From contig NC_084610.1 in the NCBI RefSeq assembly GCF_033807715.1, positions 4,237,269 through 4,301,268 on the forward strand: a DNA stretch of 64,000 bases, written 5' to 3'. This DNA comes from Cololabis saira. Taxonomy: Eukaryota > Chordata > Actinopteri > Beloniformes > Belonidae. This document shows, piece after piece, positions 36,095-47,888 of this stretch (position 1 is its first letter; every line of letters starts with the position of its first letter). The notes under the pieces are model-generated. The model did no database searches. It was not told the DNA's origin and saw only the letters and a program-made list of their open reading frames with translations. A program made the translations under genes and the position numbers.

Positions 36095-37427
36095 TGAGGC
36101 ACTATCGCCTCCAAGTGGTATGGAGTGTAAGTTAGTAGATCCTACCAGGTCCTACACTGTAATGGAGCGTCTGAAAGGGCAGGAGAGGGTATCGGTATCG
36201 GCCCTCTTACATTTCCAGCCTTCTAGGTTTTACACTGGACCTCTTCTAATAGATGTTCCCAGGTTCACCCCCGCCGCCCTTCACATCTCCCTCGCCTCGC
36301 TGCGGAACAGAGAAGCTGCTTCTGCCCGGCGCTGCTTGCACAGGCCGACCGCAGAGGAGGGAAGCCAAAGATTACTGCAGCCACCGTGGAAATGTGAGAA
36401 GTGGGTGGCGATCGCTGGGGAGCGGAGGTTCATGAGGACAGCAAACAGCAGGCAATGTATGTGAAGTAAACGCAGCTCTGTGCCAGCTGTGGAACTGAAT
36501 GTTCCTGTTTGACTCCATAGGAGTTCTGCTTGAACACAAGTTGTATGCTGTGTGACATAAAATGATTAATCGTGACCTTACTTTGAGAGTTGATTCGGGC
36601 ACGATTGCAGCGATTTATCATTTCTTTCACTAACGCATATTTCTATTTCAACCGAGGACTGGGGACTTCGGTAGTTTACTTTCAAAGGCAGTTGGACTTT
36701 GTCTTTTTGTTGTTTATCTTTTGCATTTTATTCATTTTCACAAATAATCTCAAAGTGAGCGGGGCCTCCAGTATTGATTCTGGTGCTCCGGGAGGCTCCG
36801 TGTCACAAGAACAACTCATCTCTGCAGTGGAGCAGCAGGAAACTATGGGGACGGACCGGCGCATTAGTTAGTGGAATTACGTGGCTGCAACAGCCACAGG
36901 TACAAATGCTCGCTGGTAGGATTAGATACTTCTATTATCGGTATGATAGAGGCTTTAAAAGGAGGCATTAGCATGGATAATTCCACGGATTCAGCAGCAG
37001 AGAATCGCCGTTAAATCAGCGCTTTATACCCGAAGAGATGAGATTCAGATATAGAAATGCACTCAGGCTGCGAAGAATCAAACTTGACGGTAAATCTTTG
37101 ACTTACAAATCATTGTGTTTCTGTATCTCATCGGGTAAACGGGTGTTTAACAACGGATGATCAAATGTGTCGGTGAGGAAGCTTCGTAGCATAAACACCC
37201 TCCCTATTCGGTGTGACATTCCCATTAAACTGCTGCATATTCATCGTTTGAGGCGTTTGCTATGCTTTACTCTGCAAACATTTCTCAACTTGATGGCTAA
37301 AAGAATTCTTTTGGCTCAAAATGACATAAAATTGTGATTTTAAAAAAGGAATTCAGCTACAATAATAATCACCGTTGGCCTATAGACACCATTCCTAAAA
37401 TACAGTATTTTTCTAGGATGATTTCCA
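36095..37427. other. Unique non-coding stretch
   Basis: GC-rich 36250-36430 opens several frames with no recognised domain. The rest is AT-rich with no repeat I can name. Confidence 0.5.
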
Positions 37428-38144
37428 GGGGCCGGATTCACAAAACATTAAGAAAAAAAAATCTTTTTAAGTGTCATTTTTTTCTTAAGTTCAGTCTTAA
37501 GAAGAAAAAAGAGAAGAAGTCTCCAAAAAAGTTCTTAAGTATTTTCTCAACTTTCTTCTTAAGTTTCTTCTTAAAAAAAACTTAAGAATAAATGATATTC
37601 TTGAACTAAAAGTTCTCAAATTTGTTCTTGACTTTTTTCTTAACTTTAAGACAACCTTGACCTGTCTTAAAATTTCTTCTGTGAAAAGTAAAGCCTCTAA
37701 TATCACCTTTTCAACACATTTGCACAAACAAAGACCTGCAATATTGTGGAGCATCGGTGTAGTGAAGTCTCTCTTCAGGTGCATGACTGAATATAATGAA
37801 ATGAATAATAATATTAATATAATTCTGGGATACTTGGCTGCTACTGCTGTGTGAACGATCTGCTGGAGCGGCTACTGAATCCTTCATTTAGTATGCAGTA
37901 TAAAGTACATACTGAAGCAGTATGTAGCATGTAGTACTTAGTATGTCATTTCAGATACAGCCATATTTCAAGAAGTTCTTAAGTAGGAAAAATAAGAAAC
38001 TCATAAGAAATGACAGTTCTTAAGACGGTTCTTAAGAAAATATTGAGGAATTGCACTTAAGAACTTTCTTATGAACTTCTTAATTTTAGATCTTGAGACA
38101 TTTCTTAAGATAGTTCTTAAGAACATATTGGTGAATCCTGCCCC
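37428..38144. mobile_element. TTCTTAAG-rich non-autonomous DNA element
   Basis: The ends GGGGCCGGATTCAC and GTGAATCCTGCCCC are inverted repeats with one mismatch. Both subterminal regions are filled with TTCTTAAG. The middle (37890-37950) has AGTATGTAGTA-type repeats. No target duplication is clear, so the superfamily is left open. Confidence 0.75.
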
Positions 38145-38497
38145 AGGTCTTTGAAACCGGGACGTCCTTCCCGTCACCCTGGTCTTTACTTGATCCGTCC
38201 ACCTCAGCAGTGGGTTGAGACAACGGTAACAATCGACATTAAAGTTGAGTTTTTTATGACTTAATTTCTTCCGATAAAAAGACTTCTAAAGGATGATTAC
38301 AACCACCGACGGTGGGGCTGTGTCTGAGGGCCGAGAGGGTCACCAGGAGAGCAACCATAACCCTCATAACCCTTAAAAAAAAAATACACCTACTCCCCAC
38401 ACAAACTCCCTCCCCCCTGTGCTCTGCCTCACATGAAGCTCCCGCCTCCTCACCCCCCCTCTGGTACGGGAGCCAGCAGGACCAAAAACAAAATCAC
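38145..38497. other. Unique DNA upstream of a candidate promoter
   Basis: Contains CT-rich runs (38391-38415, 38437-38462) that could act as proximal promoter elements. There is no repeat. Confidence 0.4.
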
Positions 38498-38505
38498 TAT
38501 AAAAG
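38498..38505 (+). promoter_or_regulatory. Candidate TATA box
   Basis: TATAAAAG is a full-consensus TATA element. It lies about 30 bp before a plausible start near 38528-38533 and about 100 bp before the ATG at 38597. Confidence 0.4.
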
Positions 38506-38596
38506 TCCATTGGAAAACAAATACAACGCAGAGCCGTGTGTGTTGGTGTTTGTTCGCGTCTGCGTGAGAAAAACAAGAAAACACCAAGATACAACA

Positions 38597-38608
38597 ATGG
38601 AATCACAG
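38597..38608 (+). CDS. Candidate first coding exon (Met-Glu-Ser-Gln) with strong splice donor
   Basis: The start context ACAACAATGG is good (A at -3, G at +4). Four codons follow, then CAG|GTAAGA at 38606-38614, matching the donor consensus at nearly every position. Together with the TATA element this is the most complete promoter-exon pattern in the window. A tiny first exon is normal in several vertebrate families, but I cannot tell which. No second exon was assigned: of the acceptors downstream, TTTCAG near 39150 keeps a frame open for about 46 codons and the one near 40081 does not. It may be chance. Confidence 0.27.
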
Positions 38609-38712
38609 GTAAGATACCATGTTACTCATTCAAATGTCCACTGCGTGTTGCTGTACTTTGTGAGGCGGGGAGTAGGTGAGGACTGTCCAATCACTGACAT
38701 TCAAGCAGATTG

Positions 38713-38751
38713 ACCAATAGGAGCCGTTCGGGCCGAATGGCTCCTATTGGT
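38713..38751. repeat. 39-bp near-perfect palindrome with two CCAAT boxes
   Basis: ACCAATAGGAGCCGTTCGG is followed by one G and then CCGAATGGCTCCTATTGGT; the arms match at 18 of 19 positions. Each arm holds a CCAAT core, so the two face each other as in paired NF-Y sites. It lies about 100 bp after the candidate donor. Confidence 0.8.
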
Positions 38752-38759
38752 TAACTTCT

Positions 38760-40450
38760 TTGCAGGATAACAGTAGATAGAAGAAATATTTTCTTTTGGT
38801 TCTTTTTGCTAATCATATTTCATAGGTAACACTATTGGGCCATAACAACCTTATAAATGATTTTGATAAAAATGTACAATATGTAAAATCATAGACCCTA
38901 GCTTTAATTGAGAAATATGCCACTAAATATATTCCTTCCTTTCAAATGGTATCAGTTGACCTTTGGTGTGCACGCCACGCCCTTATGTGGAAGTCACTGG
39001 AGGTGTTTTCATCGCACTGCCAGACTTGGTGGTTTCACCCATTTTTGGACGAGGAGTAGGGATTCATGAGCTGTTTATATATTTGACATCTTTTTGTTTT
39101 CACCTCTGTGTTTTCTCTGAGTAAGGCCAGTACTTGCATGTTTCAGATCATGAAGCCTTACGGGCCGACGCCGGTTCTGGACACCTCCCAAACAGAGTGC
39201 CTGAACTGCTGCTCCATTTCCCACTTTCTCTGCAGACTCAGTTTTATACTGAATCAGCTTCTTGCGATTGATCCAAACTGTTGAAAAGTTTGTCAGCCAG
39301 GTTTGGCTGGATTCTCCTCCACCAGAGCAGGTGTTTACTGTGAAAACCTCTCCCCCCCTCCCCCCGACACACACAGGACTGCCAACTCATGCAAACTTGT
39401 GCAAAGGTGGAACAGTATTTCTGTGGGAGGTCTGTTCTGCATGCTACAGTTGCACAAGGTTGTACACAAACACACACACACACACACGCACACACACACA
39501 CATATGCACACACACAAATGCACACACACACACAGCTGCTGCCACATGCCTGCATATAAATAGTATGCCACTATTTTGTCTTTACATATTTAGCTGTTGG
39601 ATATTTTCATGCAAATTAATGTGGTGGGATTGGAGAGGGGTGTTTTTGTTGACTGGAATTAGTGTTGTGAGCGAGCTTTCTTCTCCATTCTCTCCCATCC
39701 TTTCTCTCCTCTCCAAATTACAGCTATTAAGACAAGACTGGTGTGAGCCAAACACGGCGCTCCACTTAATGTGATTTCCCCCGCACTGAGAAAGGCATAA
39801 GAGGCAGTGATTCATGGGAGCTCCATAAAAAGCCTGAGAGACGGGAAGATGTCCACCTCCGACATGCGCCGAACACAAACACGGGGCTTGTTTAAGTGTG
39901 TAATTGCATGTGTGCGCCATTATCGCATGCTTATGCGTGTGCCAGCCTGCATTTATGAGTGGATGAGCTTAAAATGAACATTATCATTTATGACATCCTG
40001 TATTTACGTCTGGCCAGTTGTCGCGTTGCACTAATCTGATGAATACACTGACTCAGAGTGAAACATGCACTTCTCCTTCCTAGAAACGCGGCTCACCTTC
40101 GTGGCGTTTGTAAAAAAGGATCCGTCCTGCGAGCGCAGAGTCTGCCAGGCCAGCTTTCAACACCCAGCGTTGGCAGGATTAGATGTGACGGCTCTAGCTG
40201 AGGCCTGGGAGCTGGCTGGGCTCCGGGGACCGAGGAGTCCAGACACTGCAACACGAGTAGTGGGCCCATCCAGCTTGGCTTTAGCCTTGAATACACCCCA
40301 AAACGGGTTCAAAGTGAAATGAGGAGGTTGGTGGGTAAAGGAGGCCGTCTGACAGCAGATACTGTAAACCAGAGAAAAGCTGCGCTCAGCAGCGTTGTCA
40401 CATTTAAAGACTGCTTTCAGGTTTATTTTTTAAGCTAGTTTAACAATAGA
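38760..40450. other. Unique stretch with a CA microsatellite
   Basis: (CA)n at 39470-39534. The 39720-40030 segment has low repetition and AT-rich cores and could be conserved non-coding DNA. No gene is supported. Confidence 0.5.
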
Positions 40451-40678
40451 TCCCAACTAAGGCCACGTTTACACATAGCCGGGTATTTACAAAAACGGAT
40501 ATTTCCCCCTCTACGTTTTGAAAAATTCCATCATTTACGCGAACCTGCATAAATATCTGTTAAGGTGCTATGAGCAGCCAAACCTACAGGGGGCAGTGTA
40601 ACGAGAAGATAAAGTCATGCTAGCCAATCAGAATCTTGGAAAAAAACATCAACAAATGACACGAGTAACTACCAGTTA

Positions 40679-40758
40679 AGTCTGATTTATGGTTACACCA
40701 ACGCAGAGCCTACGGCGTAGGCTCTGCGCCGATTTAACGCAGGACCATAATTCAGGCT
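40679..40758. mobile_element. 80-bp Harbinger MITE, nested
   Basis: Ends AGTCTGATTTATGG and CCATAATTCAGGCT, flanked by TTA at 40676-40678 and 40759-40761. The centre is a hairpin, CGCAGAGCCTA..TAGGCTCTGCG. Confidence 0.85.
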
Positions 40759-40809
40759 TTACTTCCAAGACGGAACGAGTCTTTCGTTTGGAGTGACAGA
40801 GAAGTGGAG

Positions 40810-41182
40810 TGTCAGGGTTTGACATTCCCCCCAGTCTTTGAGTTTCTGTTTTGCCCCGCCTGTGTCCCATCTGCCCTGATTGTCTGCACCTGTGTCTCGT
40901 TGTGTCTCGTTATCCCCTGCGTATATCTGATCTGGTCTTGTCATTCCCTTACTCCTTGTGGTCCCGTACTGTTCTTCCCTCCATGTGTCCTGCCTGTTTT
41001 TGCTCCAGTTCTTTGATCCCTGTATCCGTGAGTTTTTTTGATCCTGCCAAGCAGCGCTTTGTGTTTTGATTCTTGCCTTTTTGTTAATAAATCCTTGTTT
41101 TTTGAGAATTCCTGCCTCCGGCCTCCCACTCTCTCTCCTGCATCTGGGTCCTCACCACACCAGCCTGACACCAGGCGTGACA
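40810..41182 (+). mobile_element. Gypsy-type solo LTR, nested
   Basis: Starts TGTCAGGG and ends GGCGTGACA, with the 5-bp duplication TGGAG at 40805-40809 and 41183-41187. An AATAAA signal lies at 41086-41091, followed by TCCTTGTTTTTTGAGAATTC, which fits an R-U5 boundary. No internal genes remain. The look is that of fish Ty3/gypsy LTRs; clade not determined. Confidence 0.86.
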
Positions 41183-41506
41183 TGGAGTTACTTTTAAGTG
41201 TGACTTTAGAATATAAAACAGGTAAAATACAAGAAAATATTGACGGTGGCCAAACAAATTGTAAACGCAGGTCGCACACATGACGCTGGTGACGTTTCTC
41301 TCACATAATGTGACGTTCTGAAGCCTAAATGTCCGTTTCCCTCCGTTTACAAGCAAACGTGAAAACTGAGTTTTTGAAGATCTCCACTTTGGCCGGAGTT
41401 TTCAGAAATGATAGTTTTTGGTGACTTTGAGCTTCGTTTTCGTGTAAACGAACGGCCAAAACGCATGAAAACACCACCGTTGTTGCTACGTGTAAACGGG
41501 GCCTTA

Positions 41507-42040
41507 GAGCAGCGCAGCAGCAGATCGGGCGTCTGAGGCCGAGCGGGCCGGCCGGCCCCATAGATCAAGGCTTAATGCAGCCCGCGGCGCTGGCAGGACG
41601 GCCCAGACAAATGACAGTTCACTGGAGGTGGAGTCCCTGGGCAGCACTCGGCCTGGCCTCTGGCGCTGAGCCGGGCTGAGCCGGAGCCTGCAGGACAGAA
41701 AGCCCCCGCGCAGGGCTTGGAGGGATCGCTGGCTTCACTAATGGGTCCCCAGACGGCCCGGCTTGACCTTACGGGCGCGGTGCATTCATTAGCAGCTGGT
41801 TAGCAGCTAGCACTGGTGCGAGCAGCCCCTGCTAGTTAACTGCAGGTAGAGGTTAAAGCTCGTTTAGCAGGAGGTGGGGTGGGGATTTACTGCTCACGCT
41901 GTCTGGACCGGTCAGGCATTGTCTGAGACATCAGAGACTCATCGCAGAAAACTGTGGTAATAACACACAAACACACACCCAATGTGACCACCAAGAGAGA
42001 AAGACAAGAATCTTTCTTAGCCGATACCAATTTGGCCCTT
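41507..42040. other. GC-rich unique stretch
   Basis: No gene or recognised repeat is seen. Confidence 0.5.
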
Positions 42041-42626
42041 AACCCTCATACCGTCTTTGGGTCAAAATGACCTAATTCTCCTCTCCTCCCCCCCCCTCCC
42101 TCCCTCCCCCCCTCCCTCCCTCCCTCCCTCCCTCCCTCCCTCCCTCCCTCCCTCCCTCCCTCCCTCCCTCCCTCCCTCCCTCCCTTCCTTCCTTCCTTCC
42201 TTCCTTCCTTCCTTCCTTCCTTCCTTCCTTCCTTCCTTCCTTCCTTCCTTCCTTCCTTCCTTCCTTCCTTCCTTCCTTCCTTCCTTCCTTCCTTCCTTCC
42301 TTCCTTCCTTCCTTCCTTCCTTCCTTCCTTCCTTCCTTCCTTCCTTCCTTCCTTCCTTCCTTCCTTCCTTCCTTCCTTCCTTCCTTCCTTCCTTCCTTCC
42401 TTCCTTCCTTCCTTCCTTCCTTCCTTCCTTCCTTCCTTCCTTCCTTCCTTCCTTCCTTCCTTCTGCTCTCTCCTTCCTTCTCCCTTCCTCTTTTCTCCCT
42501 TCCTTCCTTGTTTTCTCCCTTCCTTCTCCCTCCCTCCCTTCCTTCTTTTCTTTCTTCCTTCCTTCCTTCTTTCTTTCCTCCCTTCTTCCCTTCCTCCTTC
42601 CTTGACCCAAAGACAGCACAAGGGTT
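42041..42626. mobile_element. Small TIR element filled by a CT-only microsatellite
   Basis: The flanks AACCCTCATACCGTCTTTGG and the complement of AACCCTTGTGCTGTCTTTGG are inverted repeats followed by GTCAA on both sides. Everything between about 42073 and 42602 is pyrimidine-rich tandem repeat. I recall similar flanks around CT microsatellites in other fish. No target duplication is clear. Confidence 0.6.
42092..42602. repeat. (CCCT)n then (CCTT)n polypyrimidine array
   Basis: CCCT units to about 42184, then about 70 CCTT units to 42462, then a degenerate tail. Nearly all bases on this strand are C or T. The four long frames across it on both strands are artefacts. Confidence 0.98.
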
Positions 42627-43869
42627 CAATCCATCGACTTTCACGTACAACATTTTTGGCTTGCTACAATTTATTTCAAATGTCTTTTCAAGTAAAAGCA
42701 ATCACAACTGGGTAGGTTGGAAAAATGGAAATTAACCACCAAAACGGGAGGTTCTTGACATCCAACACCAGAGCTTATCATGACAGGTGGAAACGGGGTC
42801 TGAGTTTCATTAACATTTTGAATAATTGCTTAAACTTTGCACCAAAACTGGAATTAAAACAGCACGACTACCAAAAAAAAAAGAAAGCTATTTATACACG
42901 TTTTCAGGGAAGATCTTGCTCATTTCAGCAATACAAAACTCATTCTGCTAATTTTGTTTGGCAAAGAATGTGACATGAAATGCAAAATGAACATTAGACA
43001 AGAATTTCTTCAGAGGCTTCTTTAGATTTGTTGCAATACAGACTGTGATGTATAAAGACGGTTTGTTTGCACGTGCAACACTTTGATGACTATTTGAAAC
43101 GACTAAAATGCTGACACTTCAAAAGGTACAGTAATGCAGCATGAAGTGAATCTGTGTTAAGATCCCGATGAGAGGGCGGGTTGATTCCTCTGATCTGGGT
43201 CTGTGATGTCACAGAACCCTGCCACTAAATGATTGGTTCACTGAATGCCGTATAGAAAGGGTGAGGGTCAGGTTATCGCAAGGTTTTGGGTTGTCAGCAC
43301 CCAAAATATATTATGTCAAACTTTTTTTTTTAAAAGATGGGTCCCCTTCAAATGATAAGCTTTACATAAATTTGTTTTGATTTGATAAATTTGTCCACAA
43401 AAGCTTTGCATTGATGTTTACAAATAAAAATCATCCAATCAAAATGTCATCCTTCCTACAGTCTGCCATGAACTTATTCTGGGACCACAGTCAACCGATT
43501 CTTAGTTCCCCAAGCTGACCATGTGGACCATGTGGCATTGGAGATGAAGTAACCTCCAGGAAGTTCCCTCACCTCCATGGAGCTATCATTTTGCTCCAAA
43601 AGTGTCCCCCCGCCCTGCAGCAGCAATGCATAGCGCTTGTCAACCACACATGCATTATTTCCTGCTCCCCTGCATCGGATGCTGAACCGCGTGCGGCAAA
43701 ACTGGGACCATTTATCAGCGTCACACTACCAGGTGAACCAGCAGCTGGAAGCACGACCAGGCTGCAGCATCATCGCTTCTGCAGATCACCAGAGATTAGT
43801 TCAATCTTCAGCTGAAACAAAAACATACAGAATCAGTGTAGAGTCTCCTTCCTGCACGAGTTTGAGGTT
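42627..43869. other. Unique non-coding stretch
   Basis: No gene is seen. 43300-43355 ends in GATGGGTCCCCTTCAAA, reminiscent of the repeat tail at 13440-13462, so a short repeat fragment is possible. Confidence 0.45.
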
Positions 43870-44700
43870 TGACTTTAGCCTGGCAGACACTGTGCGATTA
43901 TCGGCTCATTTTGAGCCGATTTTCCAGTCGTGCAACTATTTTTTGGATCGGGCCAGATTTTGACCCAATCGTTGGTCGTGCCTCGTGCAGTAAACGTGGG
44001 GTAACGACGAGAGATTAACACCTCACGACGAGCTCCCGATCACGAATCGTGTGCTCGCAAGAAAATCAAACGTGTTTGAAATCCTGGTCGCTCCTCGTGA
44101 AGGAATCACAGTTGAAGCAGCTGCGACCCGATTGGACTCATCCTTTCACAGAGAGCATGCACAATCTCTGATGTTACGTCAAAAACTATTATTTGTAGTT
44201 TGAAGTGTTGCAAATTCACATTACAAATCATGTTTTAATAGCAGAAAAAAAGACCGTATTTCCCACGTCTGCCCAGACAATTCCTTGTCCAATCACGATG
44301 TTGTCTAATCTTTTTTCATTTATTGCCACACAGAATGGCACAAATTGCTAAAGCCTGATTTATGGTTCCGCGTTACACCAACGCAGAGCCTATAGCGTAG
44401 GCTACGCGGCGACGCACACTGTACGGTTACGCCGTCCATTTAACGTGGAACCATAATTCAGGCTTAAGGCAGCGCGTTTGTTTTTGCTGAGCATCTTTGG
44501 TGTCTCCCACTTCCGGGTTCCTCCTCTTCCACTTCTTTTTGACGTTGCAGTTCCAGTAACAGAAGTCCGACGTGAGGATTATGAACGTATAGTGTGAGCA
44601 GACGGAGCATCAGAGCATCGGGTCGTACAGTGTGAGACCATAAATCGTGAGCTGTGAACTTTTGAACTCAACGATCTAGTCGTGCAGTTTGAGATGGGGC
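43870..44700. mobile_element. Probable non-autonomous DNA element interrupted by a MITE
   Basis: The left part (CACTGTGCGATTATCGG, TCGTGCAAC, CGTGCAGTAAACG) and the right part (CGTACAGTGTGAGACC, TCGTGCAGTTTGAG) carry the same CGTGCAGT-type motif in opposing context, as in subterminal repeats. A Harbinger MITE sits in the middle. The ends are not fixed and no target duplication was found. Confidence 0.45.
44352..44464. mobile_element. 113-bp Harbinger MITE, nested
   Basis: Ends AGCCTGATTTATGGTTCCG and the complementary TGGAACCATAATTCAGGCT, flanked by TAA at 44349-44351 and 44465-44467. Confidence 0.87.
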
Positions 44701-45934
44701 TGAATCAAACCATTTAAAATATTGCACAGTGTATGCCCAGCTTTATTCGTGGCTTTTCCAAGAAGCGTGAACTGGGGCGCGCTGGCTTCCTCAGCACCAG
44801 GCCTAATGATTTCTGATGCTGCTAAACATGAAAATGCTGAGAGAGGCCCGCCTTCCACCGGGGGCGCGGCCACCAATCTCCCATCGCATGTTCCCTTTGT
44901 TGATGTTTGAGAGACGACACCACGGCGGCCCTTATCTCCGTTACAGACCGGCACCGTGGGGAGCTTTCCCAACGCTCCCCACCCGACGCCTTATTAGCAG
45001 CAACTCCCGTCCCTCTCCCAACTGGGAGCCGATAGACGAGGAGAGGGAGCATTATCCCGCCGTCTCTTACCGTGATGCGGCCTCCTCGCGTCTATTCAAC
45101 GCCGCTGGGACTGGATCCCTCCTCTCGCAGTCTCAGCCCTGAATCACACCAAGAGGAGACAAAAAAAGCATTTACAGTTATTTATAAACCCAAACAAAAG
45201 CCTGGCTGTTAATTTTAAAGCCCGTAAGAAGATGAGGCTCTTTTGTGCTTGCTCGCATTGTGGAGGAACAAAACGGCGGATCAAGCCGTCAACACTGATA
45301 GCTTCATATTAGTGCAGCACAACAGGTTTCCTGTTGGAGGGAAGCGGGAAGTTCCTCCACGTGGAGATCCTGTGGATCTTGGATTTTACCGCGGCGATAA
45401 GGATCTCCAGAAGTATCCATGCCTGCAGCCCTCATCTGCTCCTTCCTGTTTGTTTAGCCCGTGTTTATTTGTTTTTCTGCGGTCCTGGAATTGATTATCA
45501 TAACCATATGCCCGGCTAATACAGCCCTCTCTGAGCCAATAGCGTGGCTACTTCTGCTACTTCTCCATTTTAATCAAAGCTAACGTTGTGTAGCCCGACT
45601 TTGTTTGGTCGTTGCCTCGCTCATCTTTCAATGCATAATTCAAAGTCATAAAGATGTGGAGCCGGAGTAATTAACCCCCCCAAAAAGCAAGCAGAGCTCG
45701 GGCGGCTAACGTGCAGGGAAAGTTGCAGACACCTCTCGCGCTGTGCGACTTTGACACTCAAGATCTTTCACCTTCCGCATCAGAGATGAGCAAGCACCCC
45801 CCCCTCAGCTGCGAATATGTTGATATGTAAAAAAGGTGAAGTGGAATCATGAGGATTTGCATCCAATCGTTATGTGTTTTTGTTAACGAATTTGGGTAAG
45901 AGTTAACGTTAGAGCTCGCATGAGCATGGGCTGA
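44700..45934. other. Unique non-coding stretch
   Basis: GC-rich 44860-45140 opens frames on both strands with no recognised domain. No repeat is recognised. Confidence 0.5.
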
Positions 45935-46870
45935 CAAGAATGGGCTCCATAGCGCCACCTATTTTATGTTTTTTGACGAGCCCCATAATATGGTTTGACT
46001 TACAGCAATGACTTTTATGTGTCTATTGTATCAGACAAAGCTCTACAAAAAAGTCTCTTGGACCCATGCTCTAAGTTACACAGGAAGTCCGGCATTTTGA
46101 ACAGAAAATGTAATTTTTCATTAATTCTGGTCATTTCCAGGCCTCGTACTTTAACAAACTCCTCCTAGAGATTTTATCGTATTGGCTCACAACTTGGTTT
46201 GTACAATCCAGACCAGAGGTCAGCAACCCAAAATGTTGAAAGAGCCATATTGGACCAAAAACACAAAAAACAAATGTGTCTGGAGCCGCAAAAAATGAAA
46301 AGTCTTGTATAAGCCTTAGAATGAAGACAACAAATGCTGCATGTTTCTATATTGGTTATAAATGGGGGGAGATTATTTTTTTCATTATGCACTTTGAGAA
46401 AAAAGTCAAAATGTCGAGAAAAAAGTGGAAATTTCAAGAAAAAAGTCGAAATGTCGAAGAAAAAATTCGAAATGTTGAGAAAAAAGTCAGAATGTTGAGA
46501 AAAAAGTCGAAATGTCGAGAAAAAAGTCAATGGCGAGAAAAAAGTCAAAATGTCGAGATTAAAAAGGAAATTAAAAAGAAGAAGAAAAGAGAAAAAATAA
46601 GAAAAAAGAAAAAAAAGAGAAGAAAAAAAGGGAAAAAAAGAAAAAAAGAAGGATAAAAAAGGTCAAACATTTTTGAAAAAGCTCCAGGGAGCCACTAGGG
46701 TGGCACTAAAGAGCCGCAGGTTGCTGACCCCTGATCTAGACACATGGTTGACGCTAAATTGCGAAGCTTTTAAGTTTTTACCAGAGGGCGTGACCGTAGT
46801 GATCCGGCGAAGTTTGAGGTCATTTTTAAGGTTCGCCATGAAACACCAATTGGGTAAGAGTTAGAGCCTG
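45935..46870. repeat. Dispersed-repeat fragment split by a hAT-like insertion
   Basis: The two parts 45935-46213 and 46742-46870 read like one fish repeat: GCGCCACCTATTTTATG, AGGAAGTCCGGCATTTTGA and CAGAGGGCGTGACCGTAG are phrases I associate with a family related in style to the Helitron-like copies here. Its ends are not visible. Confidence 0.42.
46214..46733. mobile_element. AAAAAAGTCGAAATGTC-type hAT-like element, copy D
   Basis: Begins CAGAGGTCAGCAACCC and ends GGTTGCTGACCCCTG. The flanks ATCCAGAC (46206-46213) and ATCTAGAC (46734-46741) differ at one base of eight. Inside are about eight 20-bp units, then an A/G tract (46560-46655). Confidence 0.85.
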
Positions 46871-47888
46871 ATGACTGGATCAGGACGGCCAATTTGACGT
46901 CAGCGATGCCTGTTAGGATTAAGCATCCTGCGCCCAGGTAATGACACACTCCCTCCCTCCCTCGCTTTATTCCAACACCAAATTACCCATTATCGAGCTC
47001 CCAACCTCTCTGCCCTGCTCGCTCCCTCCTCCCCTTTGGATCGGGGCACCCTGCTGCTTCTGACTTCAAGGACGAACGTGGCGGCGAGGAGAGGAGCCGA
47101 CCCAAGCAAAGTAAAAAGAGAGAACAAACGCACGCACACACACACACGCACACGCACACACACACACCTCTCCACAGAAAAGTGGAAAATGTGTGACCCA
47201 AATATACATTGCTTTGTACTCTGGTTCAAAGTTTCCTGTCCTCTCCAGCAAACATTCAAGGAGAGGGGGATAAAAAAAACAACAACAATGAATAAATCAT
47301 GCAGCCCAGACTGAAGCCTACTGTAGCAACGTTCCCGAGGAGACGTCTCGAGCTGGAGGAGGGACAAAGGAGCTGAAAGCAAACACCTCTTTGGTCTCTT
47401 GACGGCACTCACTTATGCAACACGGCATTACTTGATCGACTTTAAATCCCGTCATCAGTCGAGTTAATAATTCGGCGTTGAGCGCCGCTGTGAAGCAGGG
47501 GAGCGCACGCGGCGGGCATCGTCTCCTGTGAACACTCGGATTACAGGACCTGAACGGCTGGAGAGCCGATACACCGGCTTCACACTTTGATCTGAAGTCT
47601 GTCTGTCTTCTACAACGTCTTGAATTAACGCGTCACCTTTGATATTGCAGGCCGGCCGGACACCCGGGTTTGGTTGAAAAACTGGAGAAGAACCCCTCGC
47701 GTGAGGCTGCGTGGCTTCATTTTGGTATAAAAATCACACAAACTTATTCAGATACGTACAGATAAACATGGTTACACGTGGTTACAAAAAACAGCGGCAT
47801 TGCACGATGGAGTGGTGGACATTAGCCCTGCCATGCTGACCCACTGTTGTCTCTTGGCGGAAATGTCTGTATATTGTGGGGTCATGGG
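46871..47888. other. Unique stretch with a short CA microsatellite
   Basis: (CA)n with CG interruptions at 47131-47167. No gene is seen. Confidence 0.5.

Larger units (their letters stand above)
40458..41506. mobile_element. TIR DNA element interrupted by a MITE and a solo LTR
   Basis: The ends TAAGGCCACGTTTACACATAG and the complement of TAAGGCCCCGTTTACACGTAG are inverted repeats. The arms continue with GTTTACAAGCAAACG-type motifs. The native interior is split by the insertions at 40679-40758 and 40810-41182. If the ends are GGCC, the flanks are TAA/TTA as in Harbinger; otherwise the superfamily is open. Confidence 0.72.

Noticed and set aside
40065..40322. 85-codon frame as a possible second exon for the candidate first exon
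   Set aside because: The acceptor at about 40081 joined in the phase set by the first exon meets a stop within ten codons.
42046..42701. Frames of 182-209 codons rich in Lys-Glu-Gly-Arg or Leu-Pro-Ser
   Set aside because: They are translations of the CCCT/CCTT array on both strands, not genes.
44816..45142. 108-codon GC-rich frame
   Set aside because: It has no recognised domain, overlapping antisense frames of similar length, and looks like chance from high GC.
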